Positions 34,811 through 44,512 of a stretch of DNA of 64,000 nt are shown in pieces. This DNA comes from Campylobacterales bacterium (GTDB lineage: Bacteria; Campylobacterota; Campylobacteria; Campylobacterales; Sulfurimonadaceae). The notes under the pieces were generated by a model. That model saw only the letters and a program-made list of their open reading frames with translations, did no database searches and was not told the origin of the DNA. Positions within the stretch are counted from its first letter, which is position 1. Each line of letters starts with the position of its first letter. The stretch is from positions 83,589-147,588 of the forward strand of contig JAPLGP010000018.1 in NCBI GenBank assembly GCA_026390075.1. The letters are read 5' to 3'. The position numbers were made by a program, and so were the translations under genes.

Positions 34811-35929
34811 TTAAAGTTTCTTCGCCCACCTTGCAAAAAATCTTGCAGGAGTTAATCTCTCACTTATTTTTTTACCACTTAGTACATGTTTACTCAATAG
34901 GTTTGCCAAATATGGAGCTAAAACAAAACCATACCCACCGTTTCCATTTATCATGTAAAGATTTGGATAAGTCATATATTCATCATGATTTGGTTTTTTT
35001 GTTTTAAAACTCAAAGTTCCACATGCCAAGGTTTCTTTTGATATCACTAAACTTCCAATAAGCGGCATATAATCAAACGAGCCAGACCTGAGACCTGTAT
35101 AATCTCGAATGATTTCTATATTTTCAAGATTGAGTGTTCGTGAAGCTTTTTCTAACAACTCAGCCCTGCCCTCATTTATGTCATAAGGTTCTATAGTGGT
35201 TTGTGGATGATAGTGAACATTGTGCGTCGCTCCAATAGCTAAAACACCATCTTTGCTAGGAGAAATAGAAACAAACTGATGGATAGAATAAGGGTTTTGC
35301 GTTGTTGTTTTTATATCTATGCGATGTCCCCAAATACCACGAAGCTGAATATATGGCTCTTTGATAAGTGTCTCATAAGCCCCCGTTGCCAGAACAACAA
35401 CTTTTGCACTGTAAGTTTCGTTGATAATCCACATGCCATCATCATACACTAAACTCTCAACTTTTTCTTTGACAAGCTTGGCATTTTTACTCATTGCTTC
35501 ACAAACCGCTTTTGCATTTACAACACCACCATTCAGGCAGATGTTTTCCTGACTCTTGGCATGTGGAACTAAGAGTTCTAAAACTTTTTTTGACGGAATT
35601 TTTAACTTTAGCGTACTGTTTTCTTTATAAGATTTTAATATCTCAGAATCATTTTCATCTTGAGCAATATGCAGAAGTGGAGCTTTTGTGAGATGTGAGG
35701 AGAAGTTTTTTTCATAAAAATCCATGCTATATACAAAAGCATCATGAATTAACTCTTTTAGCTCTCCACTCTTTGAAAACTTCGGTGCAATAAACGCACC
35801 AGCAGCACCACTTCCGCCACTAGCAATACCATCCATATCAAAGAGAATGACACTTTTTTTTTCTTCACCAAATGCGTGAGCAACATTGCAACCATTCACT
35901 CCAGCACCGATTATGGCTACATCATACAT
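34811..35929 (-). CDS. FAD-dependent oxidoreductase, MnmC C-terminal-like
   Basis: 372 residues. It starts with a dinucleotide-binding motif (AIIGAGVNGCNVAHAF) and a GIASGGSGAAGAFIAPKFS stretch matching the MnmC oxidoreductase region. A DAO-type fold runs to a C-terminal glycine segment (NGNGGYGFVLAPYLANLL) and LTPARFFARW. In bifunctional MnmC this domain removes the carboxymethyl group from cmnm5U in tRNA wobble positions. Here it stands alone, without the methyltransferase half. Other DAO-type amine oxidases are possible. Three dispersed-motif copies occur in it (35017, 35427, 35557). Confidence 0.6.
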   Translation of the reverse strand: MYDVAIIGAGVNGCNVAHAFGEEKKSVILFDMDGIASGGSGAAGAFIAPKFSKSGELKELIHDAFVYSMDFYEKNFSSHLTKAPLLHIAQDENDSEILKSYKENSTLKLKIPSKKVLELLVPHAKSQENICLNGGVVNAKAVCEAMSKNAKLVKEKVESLVYDDGMWIINETYSAKVVVLATGAYETLIKEPYIQLRGIWGHRIDIKTTTQNPYSIHQFVSISPSKDGVLAIGATHNVHYHPQTTIEPYDINEGRAELLEKASRTLNLENIEIIRDYTGLRSGSFDYMPLIGSLVISKETLACGTLSFKTKKPNHDEYMTYPNLYMINGNGGYGFVLAPYLANLLSKHVLSGKKISERLTPARFFARWAKKL

Positions 35930-35938
35930 TTAAACTTC

Positions 35939-37405
35939 TTATAAATAGGATTTTTGTATTTTTTTCAATGAATGAAAAAATTCCATCTCATGTTGTCTTA
36001 AAATCCGAATCATATTCGTAGAACCTTCCACACCAACTGGGTCTCCCGCTGTTAAGATATAACTCTTATCAAGATGGAGTACTTTTCTATCAAATCCTTG
36101 CGTCATCACTTCGCCCATAGTTTGTCCAAGAGAACTTTTTTCAACTAAAAATGCAGGAACTACACCCCAACACATAGTTAAAGACCTAGAAACTTTTATA
36201 TCATGTGTCACAGCATAAATATCTCGACGAGGACGATAACGAGCGATTTTTCTTACCGACGCACCCGAAGAAGTTAAGCCTATAAATCCCCACGCATCGA
36301 CATCTTCACATAACCGAACCGCCGCTTGGTTGATACTATCTGTTGCATCTTTTACATGAAAACATGAAAATTTATTAAATGGATAAATTTTTTCAGCACC
36401 TTGAATGGTTTCAAGCATAGTCTTCACCGCTAAAATAGGATTATGCCCTACTGCACTCTCTTCTGAGAGCATCACTGCATCTGTTCCATCTAAAACGGCA
36501 TTTGCAATATCGCTTATTTCAGCACGCGTTGCTCTATCTTTTTGAGTCATGGAAAGTAACATCTGCGTTGCAGTAATAACAGGTTTTGAAGCTTCATTTG
36601 CTTTTGCTATAAGCATTTTTTGTAGAGCTGGAACTTCATAAAATGGAACTTCTATCCCCAAATCACCACGAGCAACCATGATGCCATCACTTGCTTCAAG
36701 TATTTCATCAATATTTTCAACAGCATCAAATTTTTCAATCTTTGCAAAAAGCTGAACTCGACCGTTATTGTTTGTAATAATTTCTCTTGCTTGAATCATA
36801 TCCGCTGCATTTTGAACAAAAGAGATAGCCATAAAATCAACATCATTTTTAATACCCCAAAGCATATCTTCTTTATCTTTTTTGGTTATTACATCTATAC
36901 CTAAATGCGTATTTGGAAAGTTTACACCTTTTTTTGAAGACAAAGTTCCACTATTTTCCACGATTACTTTTACACTTTGATCTGATATTTCAATAACTTT
37001 TGTGCGAATCATGCCATCATAAAGATAAACAAAATCATCAACGACTAACTGTTTTAAAATCGATGGCTGATTGATACAAGTTCGATAACTATTTTCACTC
37101 ACTTTTACGCCCTCAATCTCCTGCGAAACAAATTCAATCGTATCTTTTTCTTCTAGTTTAAACGGTTCACTCAAGATACCCACACGAATTTTTGGACCAC
37201 TAATATCTTGAAGAACTCCAGTAAGCAATCCTGTATTTTTTTCAGCTTGGCGAATTTTTTGTAAAACATCATAATGGTATTCATGTGTACCATGAGAAAA
37301 ATTCAAACGAAAAACATTCACACCCGCTAAAATAAGCGATTCAATGACTTCAAGTGAATCCGATGCTGGTCCAATAGTAGCTACAATCTTAGTTCTTTTT
37401 TTCAT
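35939..37405 (-). CDS. pyk: Pyruvate kinase
   Basis: Converts phosphoenolpyruvate and ADP to pyruvate and ATP. 488 residues with TIGPASDSLEVIESLILAG, NFSHGTHEYH, the metal and substrate region LFAKIEKFDAVENIDEIL, MVARGDLGIEVPFYEVP, and the signature ATQMLLSMTQK. The C-terminal allosteric domain is of normal length. It diverges from ychF across about 155 bp. The presence of pyk suggests some glycolytic flux or anaplerotic balancing. Confidence 0.97.
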   Translation of the reverse strand: MKKRTKIVATIGPASDSLEVIESLILAGVNVFRLNFSHGTHEYHYDVLQKIRQAEKNTGLLTGVLQDISGPKIRVGILSEPFKLEEKDTIEFVSQEIEGVKVSENSYRTCINQPSILKQLVVDDFVYLYDGMIRTKVIEISDQSVKVIVENSGTLSSKKGVNFPNTHLGIDVITKKDKEDMLWGIKNDVDFMAISFVQNAADMIQAREIITNNNGRVQLFAKIEKFDAVENIDEILEASDGIMVARGDLGIEVPFYEVPALQKMLIAKANEASKPVITATQMLLSMTQKDRATRAEISDIANAVLDGTDAVMLSEESAVGHNPILAVKTMLETIQGAEKIYPFNKFSCFHVKDATDSINQAAVRLCEDVDAWGFIGLTSSGASVRKIARYRPRRDIYAVTHDIKVSRSLTMCWGVVPAFLVEKSSLGQTMGEVMTQGFDRKVLHLDKSYILTAGDPVGVEGSTNMIRILRQHEMEFFHSLKKIQKSYL

Positions 37406-37560
37406 TTGTCTCTTCTCCGATTGAAATATGAAATTATAGTATCATAAAATTATTGTAAATGAGTTACAAATATAAAATACAACTTGGCATGTTTTATAAA
37501 CTCAAAGTAAAATTTAGTTAGAATGATGCAATTATTTTATAAACAACAAAAAGGGTAAAA

Positions 37561-38661
37561 ATGGGATTAAGTATCGGTTTAGTAGGACTTCCAAATGTAG
37601 GTAAATCTACAACATTCAACGCACTCACAAAAGCACAAAATGCAGAAGCTGCAAACTACCCTTTTTGTACAATCGAGCCAAATAAAGCAGTTGTTCCAGT
37701 TCCAGATAAAAGACTTGCAGAACTTGCAAAAATCGTTCATCCTGAGCGAATTCAGTACTCTGTTGTTGATTTCGTTGACATTGCAGGTTTAGTGAGAGGT
37801 GCTTCTAAAGGTGAAGGTTTAGGAAATAAATTCCTTTCAACCATCCGTGAAACGGAAGTAATCCTCCAAATAGTTCGTTGTTTTGATGATGAAAATATTA
37901 TTCATAATGAAGGAAATATCGACCCTTTGCGCGATGTGGATATTATCGAAGGTGAGTTAATTTTAGCAGATATCGAAGTTTTACAAAACAGAATTGAGCG
38001 ACTCAAAAAACAGGCAAAATTTGACAAAAATGCTGCTGCAGTTTTAGCTATTGCCGAAGAACTCCTAGAGTTTTTAGCAGATGGAAACCTAGCTCGTAAC
38101 TTTCCACATGCCGACACGGAAGAATACACACAACTCAATAATGAAGTAAGACTTTTAACCAACAAAGAAATTATGTATGGTGCAAATGTCGATGAAGATG
38201 GGCTTTTAGAAGATAATGACTATGTTGTGAGACTCCGCGCGCATGCAAAAAAGAGTAATTGTGAAATCATCAAACTCTGTGCAAAAATCGAAGAAGAACT
38301 GATAGGTCTTGAAGAAGAGGAAGCACAAGAGTTTTTAACTGACCTTGGAGTTACTGAATCTGGATTGGAGCAAATTATCCATAAAGGCTTTGATAAATTA
38401 GGTCTTATGAGCTACTTTACAGCTGGGGTAAAAGAAGTTCGTGCTTGGACAATTAAGAAAAATACAACTGCACCAAAAGCTGCTGCTGTTATCCATAACG
38501 ATTTTGAAAAAGGTTTTATCCGTGCAGAAGTTATCGCCTACAACGATTTTGTTACGCTTGGTGGTGAAGCAAAGGCAAAAGAAGCAGGTAAAATGAGACT
38601 AGAGGGCAAAGAGTACATCGTAAATGATGGCGATATTATGCACTTTAGATTTAATCTTTAA
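37561..38661 (+). CDS. ychF: Ribosome-associated ATPase YchF (OLA1 family)
   Basis: 366 residues. The P-loop motif is [24 protein letters not shown] switch I ([14 protein letters not shown]) and the G3 [14 protein letters not shown] follow, with a helical insertion and a C-terminal TGS domain ([28 protein letters not shown]). It binds ATP and associates with ribosomes, affecting translation and stress responses in other bacteria. A motif copy (38102) encodes FPHA in the helical insertion. Confidence 0.96.
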   Translation: MGLSIGLVGLPNVGKSTTFNALTKAQNAEAANYPFCTIEPNKAVVPVPDKRLAELAKIVHPERIQYSVVDFVDIAGLVRGASKGEGLGNKFLSTIRETEVILQIVRCFDDENIIHNEGNIDPLRDVDIIEGELILADIEVLQNRIERLKKQAKFDKNAAAVLAIAEELLEFLADGNLARNFPHADTEEYTQLNNEVRLLTNKEIMYGANVDEDGLLEDNDYVVRLRAHAKKSNCEIIKLCAKIEEELIGLEEEEAQEFLTDLGVTESGLEQIIHKGFDKLGLMSYFTAGVKEVRAWTIKKNTTAPKAAAVIHNDFEKGFIRAEVIAYNDFVTLGGEAKAKEAGKMRLEGKEYIVNDGDIMHFRFNL

Positions 38662-38682
38662 AATTTAAAAAAGGAGTTTATA

Positions 38683-39288
38683 ATGGAATTAAAATATGTT
38701 GGTCCAAAGCCAATTATTTCACACACTGGTATCGAGTTTGACAATAACAAAGAGGATAAATATCTTTACTTAAATATCGTCGTTCAATTATTAAAAGCAC
38801 TTGACCATGATTATTTTGATGATAAAACTTATGTTTATGGTGCGGATACTAGAAGATTATCTCCTAGTGAACTTTTCTCAGAGTTAAAAAAATATTGTCC
38901 AAATATAAACTCTTTAATGGAAAAAGAAAACCATAGCGTTGAAGATGAAATTGAACATCAGATACAAAGAGCACATGAAAATTCTGTTTTAAAAGATGCA
39001 GATAAACAAACGCTGGAAAATAACATCAAAATTATGCATGATTATTTAGTTCAGCGTTCTATAAATAAAACTGTTTATTACTGTGCTGTTCATGCTTTGG
39101 CTGAGTTATTAAAAAAAGGTCATATAGACCACATTATAGTGCCTATGTATCAGAATTTTTTTCATGTACTTCATTCAGTTCAAGGAGCTTTAAAAACACA
39201 AAAGTTTCCTGTAGAAACAAATATTGACATCTATAAAGAAAATTCTCAACTGCTAGTGAGATTTCAAGTTATCAATACTCATAAATAA
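38683..39288 (+). CDS. Unknown 201-residue protein
   Basis: I do not recognise it. It is soluble, rich in His, Tyr and charged residues (GADTRRLSPSELFSELKKYC, NHSVEDEIEHQIQRAHEN), with helices in the middle and two strand-like stretches near the end (IDHIIVPMYQNFFHVLHSV). It begins 21 bp after ychF with a ribosome binding site (AAGGAG) and may share its transcript. It overlaps the convergent 39279 gene by 10 bp. It looks like a real gene from its codon use and spacing. Confidence 0.6.
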   Translation: MELKYVGPKPIISHTGIEFDNNKEDKYLYLNIVVQLLKALDHDYFDDKTYVYGADTRRLSPSELFSELKKYCPNINSLMEKENHSVEDEIEHQIQRAHENSVLKDADKQTLENNIKIMHDYLVQRSINKTVYYCAVHALAELLKKGHIDHIIVPMYQNFFHVLHSVQGALKTQKFPVETNIDIYKENSQLLVRFQVINTHK

Positions 39289-40055
39289 TTAGAATTTACC
39301 ATGGAATACACCATGGTATCTTTTATTCTTTTGAGTGTTGCATCAAATTTTTCAAGTGTTTCATGATTGATTTTATCAAGTTTTAATTGATACTGCTCAA
39401 GTGTTTTTAAAAGAGAAGTTTTTAACTTTATTTCTAAATTTTTTCCAGCAAGTGCTTCATTTATTTCATTCATTTTTATATGAATTTTATTTATATCCAT
39501 ATTTTTTGAGTTAATCGCAGCTTTTACTCTTGTGTGCAGTTGTTCAAAATTATGTACAGGAAGAAGCTTTGTATTTATCAAATGACTTTGAAAAACCTCT
39601 TCAACAAGTGGTTTAGCATTCTTGGCATGTGGAAACGCAACAACTAATTCTAAAAATGTATCAATTATCTCTTCAAAAATAAAATGTTGATATTTTTCCA
39701 AATATTGATGCACAATAGATAAAATAAATTGCACCCTTTTTTTATCTTGTAACTCGTGAAGTGCCTCATCTCTGCTATAGTGAAGTATCTCTAAGGCAAA
39801 AACCAACCACTCATTTGCTATTTCTTTAAACAAAATATTTTTTATCGGCACAAGCGTAAAATCAGATAAATTTTTTATATACAAAAAGTTAAGCTCTTCT
39901 TTTAAAGCGTCTCGCACCAAATGTACAGCCAAAATTTTCATAATCTCAGCCCTATGGGCATCTGATTTAGCTCTTAATATCTCTTCTTCAAAAAGTGATT
40001 TACTACTAAAAAGTCTTACTGTAAATTCTTCTTTTTCGAGTGTTGTTTTATTCAT
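39279..40055 (-). CDS. Unknown 258-residue helical protein
   Basis: I do not recognise it. It is almost all predicted helix, with no signal peptide or membrane segment, and a coiled-coil-like C-terminal third (NINEALAGKNLEIKLKTSL-type heptads). One dispersed-motif copy (39623) encodes FPHA in a loop between helices. It is followed on the same strand by no other gene, and psd lies 10 bp upstream, so it is the last gene of the thiL-truD-psd run. Confidence 0.55.
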   Translation of the reverse strand: MNKTTLEKEEFTVRLFSSKSLFEEEILRAKSDAHRAEIMKILAVHLVRDALKEELNFLYIKNLSDFTLVPIKNILFKEIANEWLVFALEILHYSRDEALHELQDKKRVQFILSIVHQYLEKYQHFIFEEIIDTFLELVVAFPHAKNAKPLVEEVFQSHLINTKLLPVHNFEQLHTRVKAAINSKNMDINKIHIKMNEINEALAGKNLEIKLKTSLLKTLEQYQLKLDKINHETLEKFDATLKRIKDTMVYSMVNSNYL

Positions 40056-40065
40056 TGAATGAAAG

Positions 40066-40884
40066 TTATCTTATTTTTGCTATGGTTTGAGCATATTTAA
40101 CATTATCACCTGCTTTTATACTCAACTCTAACATATCTTTTTCTGCCAAAATAACAATGGTCGAACCCATTTCAAAACATCCAAAATCATCACCTTTATT
40201 CATATATAAATTTTCATAAGAATAAACACTAGAGACCTTCGCATCCGCATTTGTTTTGATTTTTGGCTCAAAAGAGACTTGCATTACACCAACATTTAAC
40301 GCACTCACAAGCACCATAAAAAATCTTTTTTTATTTTGCGTTTCGCACATCAAAACAACTCTTTCGTTTTCTATAAAGAGATTTATTTTATTTTTAAGCG
40401 ATGGAACATTTACAGGAAAAAATTTACCTGGAATATGTACAACTCTCAAAACTTTAAGATTTGTTGGCATGTGGAATCTATGATAATCTTTTGGAGAGAG
40501 ATAAAAGTTTATGAATTTTCCATCATGGACAGCACTTTTTTCCTCTTGCGTAAAGTGTTCACCCAAGAAATCATCGCATTTATATTGCATCCCTTTTATT
40601 TGCAGAGCATACTCTTGGCTCAAATCTCCACATTCCGATATCCACGAATCACAAGGCGATATAAAGTCATCTGCATCAAGTGAATATTTTCTATCTTCTC
40701 GTAATTTTCTCGTAAAAAGTGCATTTAAACTATTATAAGTGCTTGGTGCATGGAACTCTCGCATATCTAAGCCCATTAAACCTACATACGAACTATTAAC
40801 TCTATTTTGAAACCATTTTGGAAACTCTTTTGAAGCAAATTTTCCAAAACCTTGTGAAATTGCTGATGTTATATGTCTGCTCAT
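40066..40884 (-). CDS. psd: Phosphatidylserine decarboxylase proenzyme
   Basis: Makes phosphatidylethanolamine from phosphatidylserine. 272 residues, with the conserved YHRFHMPTNLKV segment and the self-cleavage site MGST near the C terminus (CFEMGSTIVIL), where the Ser becomes the pyruvoyl group. The protein associates with the inner membrane. A motif copy (40465) encodes the natural FHMPT residues of the active site, so here the repeat coincides with a conserved protein segment. Confidence 0.95.
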   Translation of the reverse strand: MSRHITSAISQGFGKFASKEFPKWFQNRVNSSYVGLMGLDMREFHAPSTYNSLNALFTRKLREDRKYSLDADDFISPCDSWISECGDLSQEYALQIKGMQYKCDDFLGEHFTQEEKSAVHDGKFINFYLSPKDYHRFHMPTNLKVLRVVHIPGKFFPVNVPSLKNKINLFIENERVVLMCETQNKKRFFMVLVSALNVGVMQVSFEPKIKTNADAKVSSVYSYENLYMNKGDDFGCFEMGSTIVILAEKDMLELSIKAGDNVKYAQTIAKIR

Positions 40885-40901
40885 TTTTACCCTTTCTCTT
40901 T

Positions 40902-41975
40902 TTAAATAAGCTTACGCTTTGCAATTTCCTCAACCAAAACAGTTGCATATGAACCTTTTGGAAGTGAGAAATTCATCTCATACTGTGCTTCCTCCGAGAG
41001 ATATCGCCCTTCAACTTCTGTTGGATAGACCCATGCATAGCGTCTTGCTCCATCTTCATTTATGGTGTCATTAAACTCTTTTTCTATCACTCCAGCGGCT
41101 TGTGAAGACACTCTGACTTTTTTGCCACATAAAAGCCCCGTGACACTTATGTCTCTGTTCATAAATCTCTCAAGGTCTTCTTGGCTTCCATCAAAATCAA
41201 AAAGTCTGCCATGTGGATAATGTTCCATAATATCGCCAAGCATCACTTTAAATGGATGTTTTTGGACTTTAAGCTGTTCTACTTCATCTATTGGCATGTT
41301 TAAAAGTGATTCCAATTCGTGAGCACTAAAGTTTTTAATCAAAGTGTTAATTTCCAATCTTCTACTCAGCCATAAGTTAAAAAGATGACTTTGATATGCA
41401 CTGATAAGAAGTTTTTTAATCTTAGGATTTCGCTCTTTTTTGATACCTTTAGCAACTTTTTCGCCCTCAATATGGTTGTCGCCATCATTCCCAAATCGTT
41501 GGTATCCAAAATAGTTAGGCATACCAAAATCAGAGATATTTTTGATAGCTTCATCCATCTTTTTGGCTGAAGTTGGATTTACTTTTTTCACTTTAATATA
41601 AAATCGATTCCCTTTTAAATGTCCGATTTTTATCTTATTGTTATGGTAATTTTTAGAGAGAATTTTTATACTTTCATGCTCAAAATTTTTCATTGCTTCT
41701 TCATGTTTTTTGTGAAGCGAAATATACTGCTTCGTCATGGCATGTTTATCTTTGAGTCCAGCATAACCAATCTCTTTGTTTTGAATACCAAGATGCTTTG
41801 CGATAATGCTTACAAGTTCTAAAGTTGAGAGACTTTTCTTTCTTACAAATAAAACAAGATGTTCTCCTTCGCCTGAAAACTCATAAAGAGGTATCTCCTC
41901 AACTACGAAATCTCGTGGTGACTGCTTAAAATGAAACTCTATGCTAGAGTGTCCAAGTGAATAAAATCTATCCAT
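40902..41975 (-). CDS. truD: tRNA pseudouridine(13) synthase TruD
   Basis: 357 residues. The catalytic Asp lies in GYAGLKDKHAMTKQYISL, the TruD signature, with NYFGYQRFGNDGDNH and the insertion domain following. It modifies U13 of tRNA-Glu. It lies between thiL and psd with short gaps on the same strand, in an apparent operon. Confidence 0.96.
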   Translation of the reverse strand: MDRFYSLGHSSIEFHFKQSPRDFVVEEIPLYEFSGEGEHLVLFVRKKSLSTLELVSIIAKHLGIQNKEIGYAGLKDKHAMTKQYISLHKKHEEAMKNFEHESIKILSKNYHNNKIKIGHLKGNRFYIKVKKVNPTSAKKMDEAIKNISDFGMPNYFGYQRFGNDGDNHIEGEKVAKGIKKERNPKIKKLLISAYQSHLFNLWLSRRLEINTLIKNFSAHELESLLNMPIDEVEQLKVQKHPFKVMLGDIMEHYPHGRLFDFDGSQEDLERFMNRDISVTGLLCGKKVRVSSQAAGVIEKEFNDTINEDGARRYAWVYPTEVEGRYLSEEAQYEMNFSLPKGSYATVLVEEIAKRKLI

Positions 41976-41993
41976 GTTCTATAATCCTCTCTC

Positions 41994-42812
41994 TTAAAAA
42001 TGATGCGATTTGCATCTATTTGTGTATTTAACTCTCGCACTTGTGGCAAAAATATTCAGTGGTGTTCTACTTTGAGCAGCTCTTCTTATAACACTTTTTT
42101 TGTGTCTCTTGTCAAAAGCTACCAACATTTCATACTCTTCTCCACTACATCCTCTATTTTTAGCTATTTTTTTATGAAACTTTATACCTGTTTTATTTAC
42201 TTTGCAAAGTTTATCCAAATCACTAAAAAGACCATCGGAAATATCCATCCCAGAACTTAAAAACCTTGATGCTCGCGCTATAAAATTATCTCTAAGTGCA
42301 ATATTTACAAACTTAGATTTTCTATGAATTTTTCCAAGATTAAACAGTTTTTTCAAATCTTTAGCGGCGTTACCAATCGTGCCAGTATAAGCCAATAAAT
42401 ATCCATTTTTTATACCACTTCTCAAGAGTGCTTTTTTAGTATATGAAATTATAGTTACTGTTATATCCAGTTTTGTGTTACTAATAGTATCACCACCTAT
42501 AATTTCAATGCCATATTTTTCTGCTACATCTTTAAATCCACATGCCAACTCTTTCATCTGAACTTTTGTTATATTCTTTGGCATTGCAACGCTCAAAAGA
42601 GCATATTTTGGCCTTGCATTCATAGCAATTGCATCTGAAATATTAACAAGCATAGCCTTTGAAGCCACTTGATAATAACTCATCCACTCTCTCTTAAAAT
42701 GCACATCCTCAAAAAAAGCATCTTTGGAATAAACAGTACCTAAGATGAACGCACCGTCGTCACCTATGTGCGCATTGTCAAACTGTGATATAAAATAATT
42801 TTCTAAATTCAA
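41994..42812 (-). CDS. thiL: Thiamine-monophosphate kinase ThiL
   Basis: Phosphorylates thiamine monophosphate to the active diphosphate. 272 residues with the metal-binding HIGDDGAFI, DVHFKREWMS, NISDAIAMNARPKYAL, GGDTISN and GMDISDGLFSDL. It is shorter than the E. coli protein at the C terminus, as is usual in Campylobacterota. It starts the thiL-truD-psd run and diverges from the cyclase gene across a palindromic repeat. Confidence 0.92.
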   Translation of the reverse strand: MNLENYFISQFDNAHIGDDGAFILGTVYSKDAFFEDVHFKREWMSYYQVASKAMLVNISDAIAMNARPKYALLSVAMPKNITKVQMKELACGFKDVAEKYGIEIIGGDTISNTKLDITVTIISYTKKALLRSGIKNGYLLAYTGTIGNAAKDLKKLFNLGKIHRKSKFVNIALRDNFIARASRFLSSGMDISDGLFSDLDKLCKVNKTGIKFHKKIAKNRGCSGEEYEMLVAFDKRHKKSVIRRAAQSRTPLNIFATSARVKYTNRCKSHHF

Positions 42813-42887
42813 GTAAGCTTCTTATTTATGACTATGTATATAAAATATGTTACATTATAGCATCTTCTATAATACTTTGAAAGTAAA

Positions 42888-42991
42888 TAGACTTCTTGCA
42901 AAACTCTCTTTTTAGATTGCTTCACTTCGTTCGCAATGACCGTCATTGCGAGGAAGAATGACGAAGCAATCTGAGTTTTGCAAGAACTCTA
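42888..42991. repeat. Palindromic MITE/REP-like element, copy D
   Basis: About 104 bp. The ends are near-perfect inverted repeats (TAGACTTCTTGCAAAACTC and, in reverse complement, TAGAGTTCTTGCAAAACTC). The core pairs GATTGCTTCACTTCG...CGCAATGAC with GTCATTGCGAGG...GAAGCAATC. Unlike the other copies, it lies between two divergent genes (thiL and the cyclase), so a terminator role is not general. Confidence 0.85.
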
Positions 42992-43078
42992 ATATATTTT
43001 GCAAATGATAAATTTATGGTTATACTTTTTAATCTATCTTTTTGTATCTAACCAAATTTATTAAATGTGGAGAACCAA

Positions 43079-44359
43079 ATGCAAATTATTCAAAAATATT
43101 TTCCCGATATTCGGGAGTGTGTACACGATTTTAATATCAGTCTCGAGAGTTTACAGGTTGATCATTCTAAAGAGCTTCTCTATACTCATGCGATAGTGGA
43201 ATATAAAAAACTGTTTTTAAATCTTCTTCTTTCTACTTCACAAGAAGAAATTGAAAACAATACAAAAGTGCTCGTATATTTTACAATTGAGCATGAAATT
43301 TCTTATTTATTTCTCTACAGTGAACTTATTACGGTAGTCCGTAAACTCCTTGGCAAACTCTTAGAAAAGCATGATTTTGAATACATAAACGAAATAAATT
43401 GTTTTTTTACAGACCATGAACATAGAATTACACATTTATATCTACAAAGATTTTTAAAGCAACTTAGCCTTAAAAATGAGCTCCGTTTATCTCATATAGC
43501 AATAATGCCAGATAAAAAATTTATGATACATTACGAGAGCCATATCAAATGGATAATAAGCCTCATCCAATATATCCAAAAAGGTAGTTTTGATGATAAG
43601 TATCCAGAGCTTAATCCAACACTTTGCGAATTTGGCAAATGGATGCATAGTGCAACAACTTCGTATTTAATCTCTACATCTCATTTTAAAGTAATAGAAA
43701 AACTTCATCTAAATCTACATGATTTAGCTGCCAATATTATTAACAATTGTAAAAACAAAGAGTTCCTTCCAGCAACTCTCATTCATCTCATGCAACGGAT
43801 TGACTATTATTCACTTGAAATTGGAAATGAAATTGCCTTTTTAAATGAAATTGAAGAGAGCGCTAAAGACCCACTTACACATCTTTTAACGAGAAGATTG
43901 TTTAATAAAATCATGTTAAATAAGCTTGATATTGCAAAATCAACAGGTAGAGAATTTGCTCTTATGATGTGTGATTTAGACTATTTCAAATTAGTAAACG
44001 ACACATATGGTCATGCAATAGGAGATGTTGTTCTAAAACATTTTTCAAATGTATTAGAACAAACACTTAGAAAATCAGATTATATTTTTCGTTTCGGTGG
44101 CGAGGAATTTATTGTTTTACTTCCCATGACAAACAAAGAAGAATCCATTATGCTTGCGCAAAAAGTATGTGATGCAACAGCTTTAAGTGAAGTTGTTATA
44201 GAGAATATTTCAATTAAATATACAGTCAGCATTGGAACAATCTCTGTAATAATTGACAATACAATACCAATTAATCAAGATAGTATTGACAAATATCTTA
44301 CTCAAGTGGATGAAAAACTTTATCTTGCTAAAGAACGAGGTCGAAACCGTGTGGAATAA
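43079..44359 (+). CDS. Diguanylate cyclase with zinc-binding CZB domain (DgcZ-like)
   Basis: The GGDEF domain (about 265-425) has RFGGEEFIVLL and DLDYFKLVNDTYGH and should make c-di-GMP from two GTP. Upstream, about residues 145-235, HYESHIKWI, TLCEFGKWM and HFKVIEKLHLNLHDLA supply the His, Cys, His, His pattern of a CZB domain, which senses zinc or oxidants. The N-terminal 140 residues are helical. The start is ATG 43079, with GGAG seven bases before it; a GTG at 43067 has no site. Its product could act on the riboswitch at 31001. No REC domain is present. Confidence 0.85.
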   Translation: MQIIQKYFPDIRECVHDFNISLESLQVDHSKELLYTHAIVEYKKLFLNLLLSTSQEEIENNTKVLVYFTIEHEISYLFLYSELITVVRKLLGKLLEKHDFEYINEINCFFTDHEHRITHLYLQRFLKQLSLKNELRLSHIAIMPDKKFMIHYESHIKWIISLIQYIQKGSFDDKYPELNPTLCEFGKWMHSATTSYLISTSHFKVIEKLHLNLHDLAANIINNCKNKEFLPATLIHLMQRIDYYSLEIGNEIAFLNEIEESAKDPLTHLLTRRLFNKIMLNKLDIAKSTGREFALMMCDLDYFKLVNDTYGHAIGDVVLKHFSNVLEQTLRKSDYIFRFGGEEFIVLLPMTNKEESIMLAQKVCDATALSEVVIENISIKYTVSIGTISVIIDNTIPINQDSIDKYLTQVDEKLYLAKERGRNRVE

Positions 44360-44512
44360 ACTCAGTAAAAATAATTTAAAGTTAGTTAGTTGTAAGTGTC
44401 TCAAATAGTAACAAACTAAAAGTTCATATAAACAAAGCTAATATTTAAACTCGTATAAGAGTACTCACGATATAATCAACTTTATTTTAGTTTTTAATAC
44501 GAAGGAAAGTTA

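Noticed and set aside
30538..35016. Motif-free stretch around the riboswitch operon as evidence of recent transfer
   Set aside because: Other stretches with core genes also lack exact copies (2989-9982, 42548-48548, 54113-59130), so absence is not informative at this scale.
42888..42991. Palindromic repeats as general transcription terminators
   Set aside because: Copy D lies between two divergent starts, so termination cannot be the family's common role.
43067..43079. GTG at 43067 as the cyclase start
   Set aside because: The GGAG site overlaps and follows it; it is correctly spaced for the ATG at 43079.
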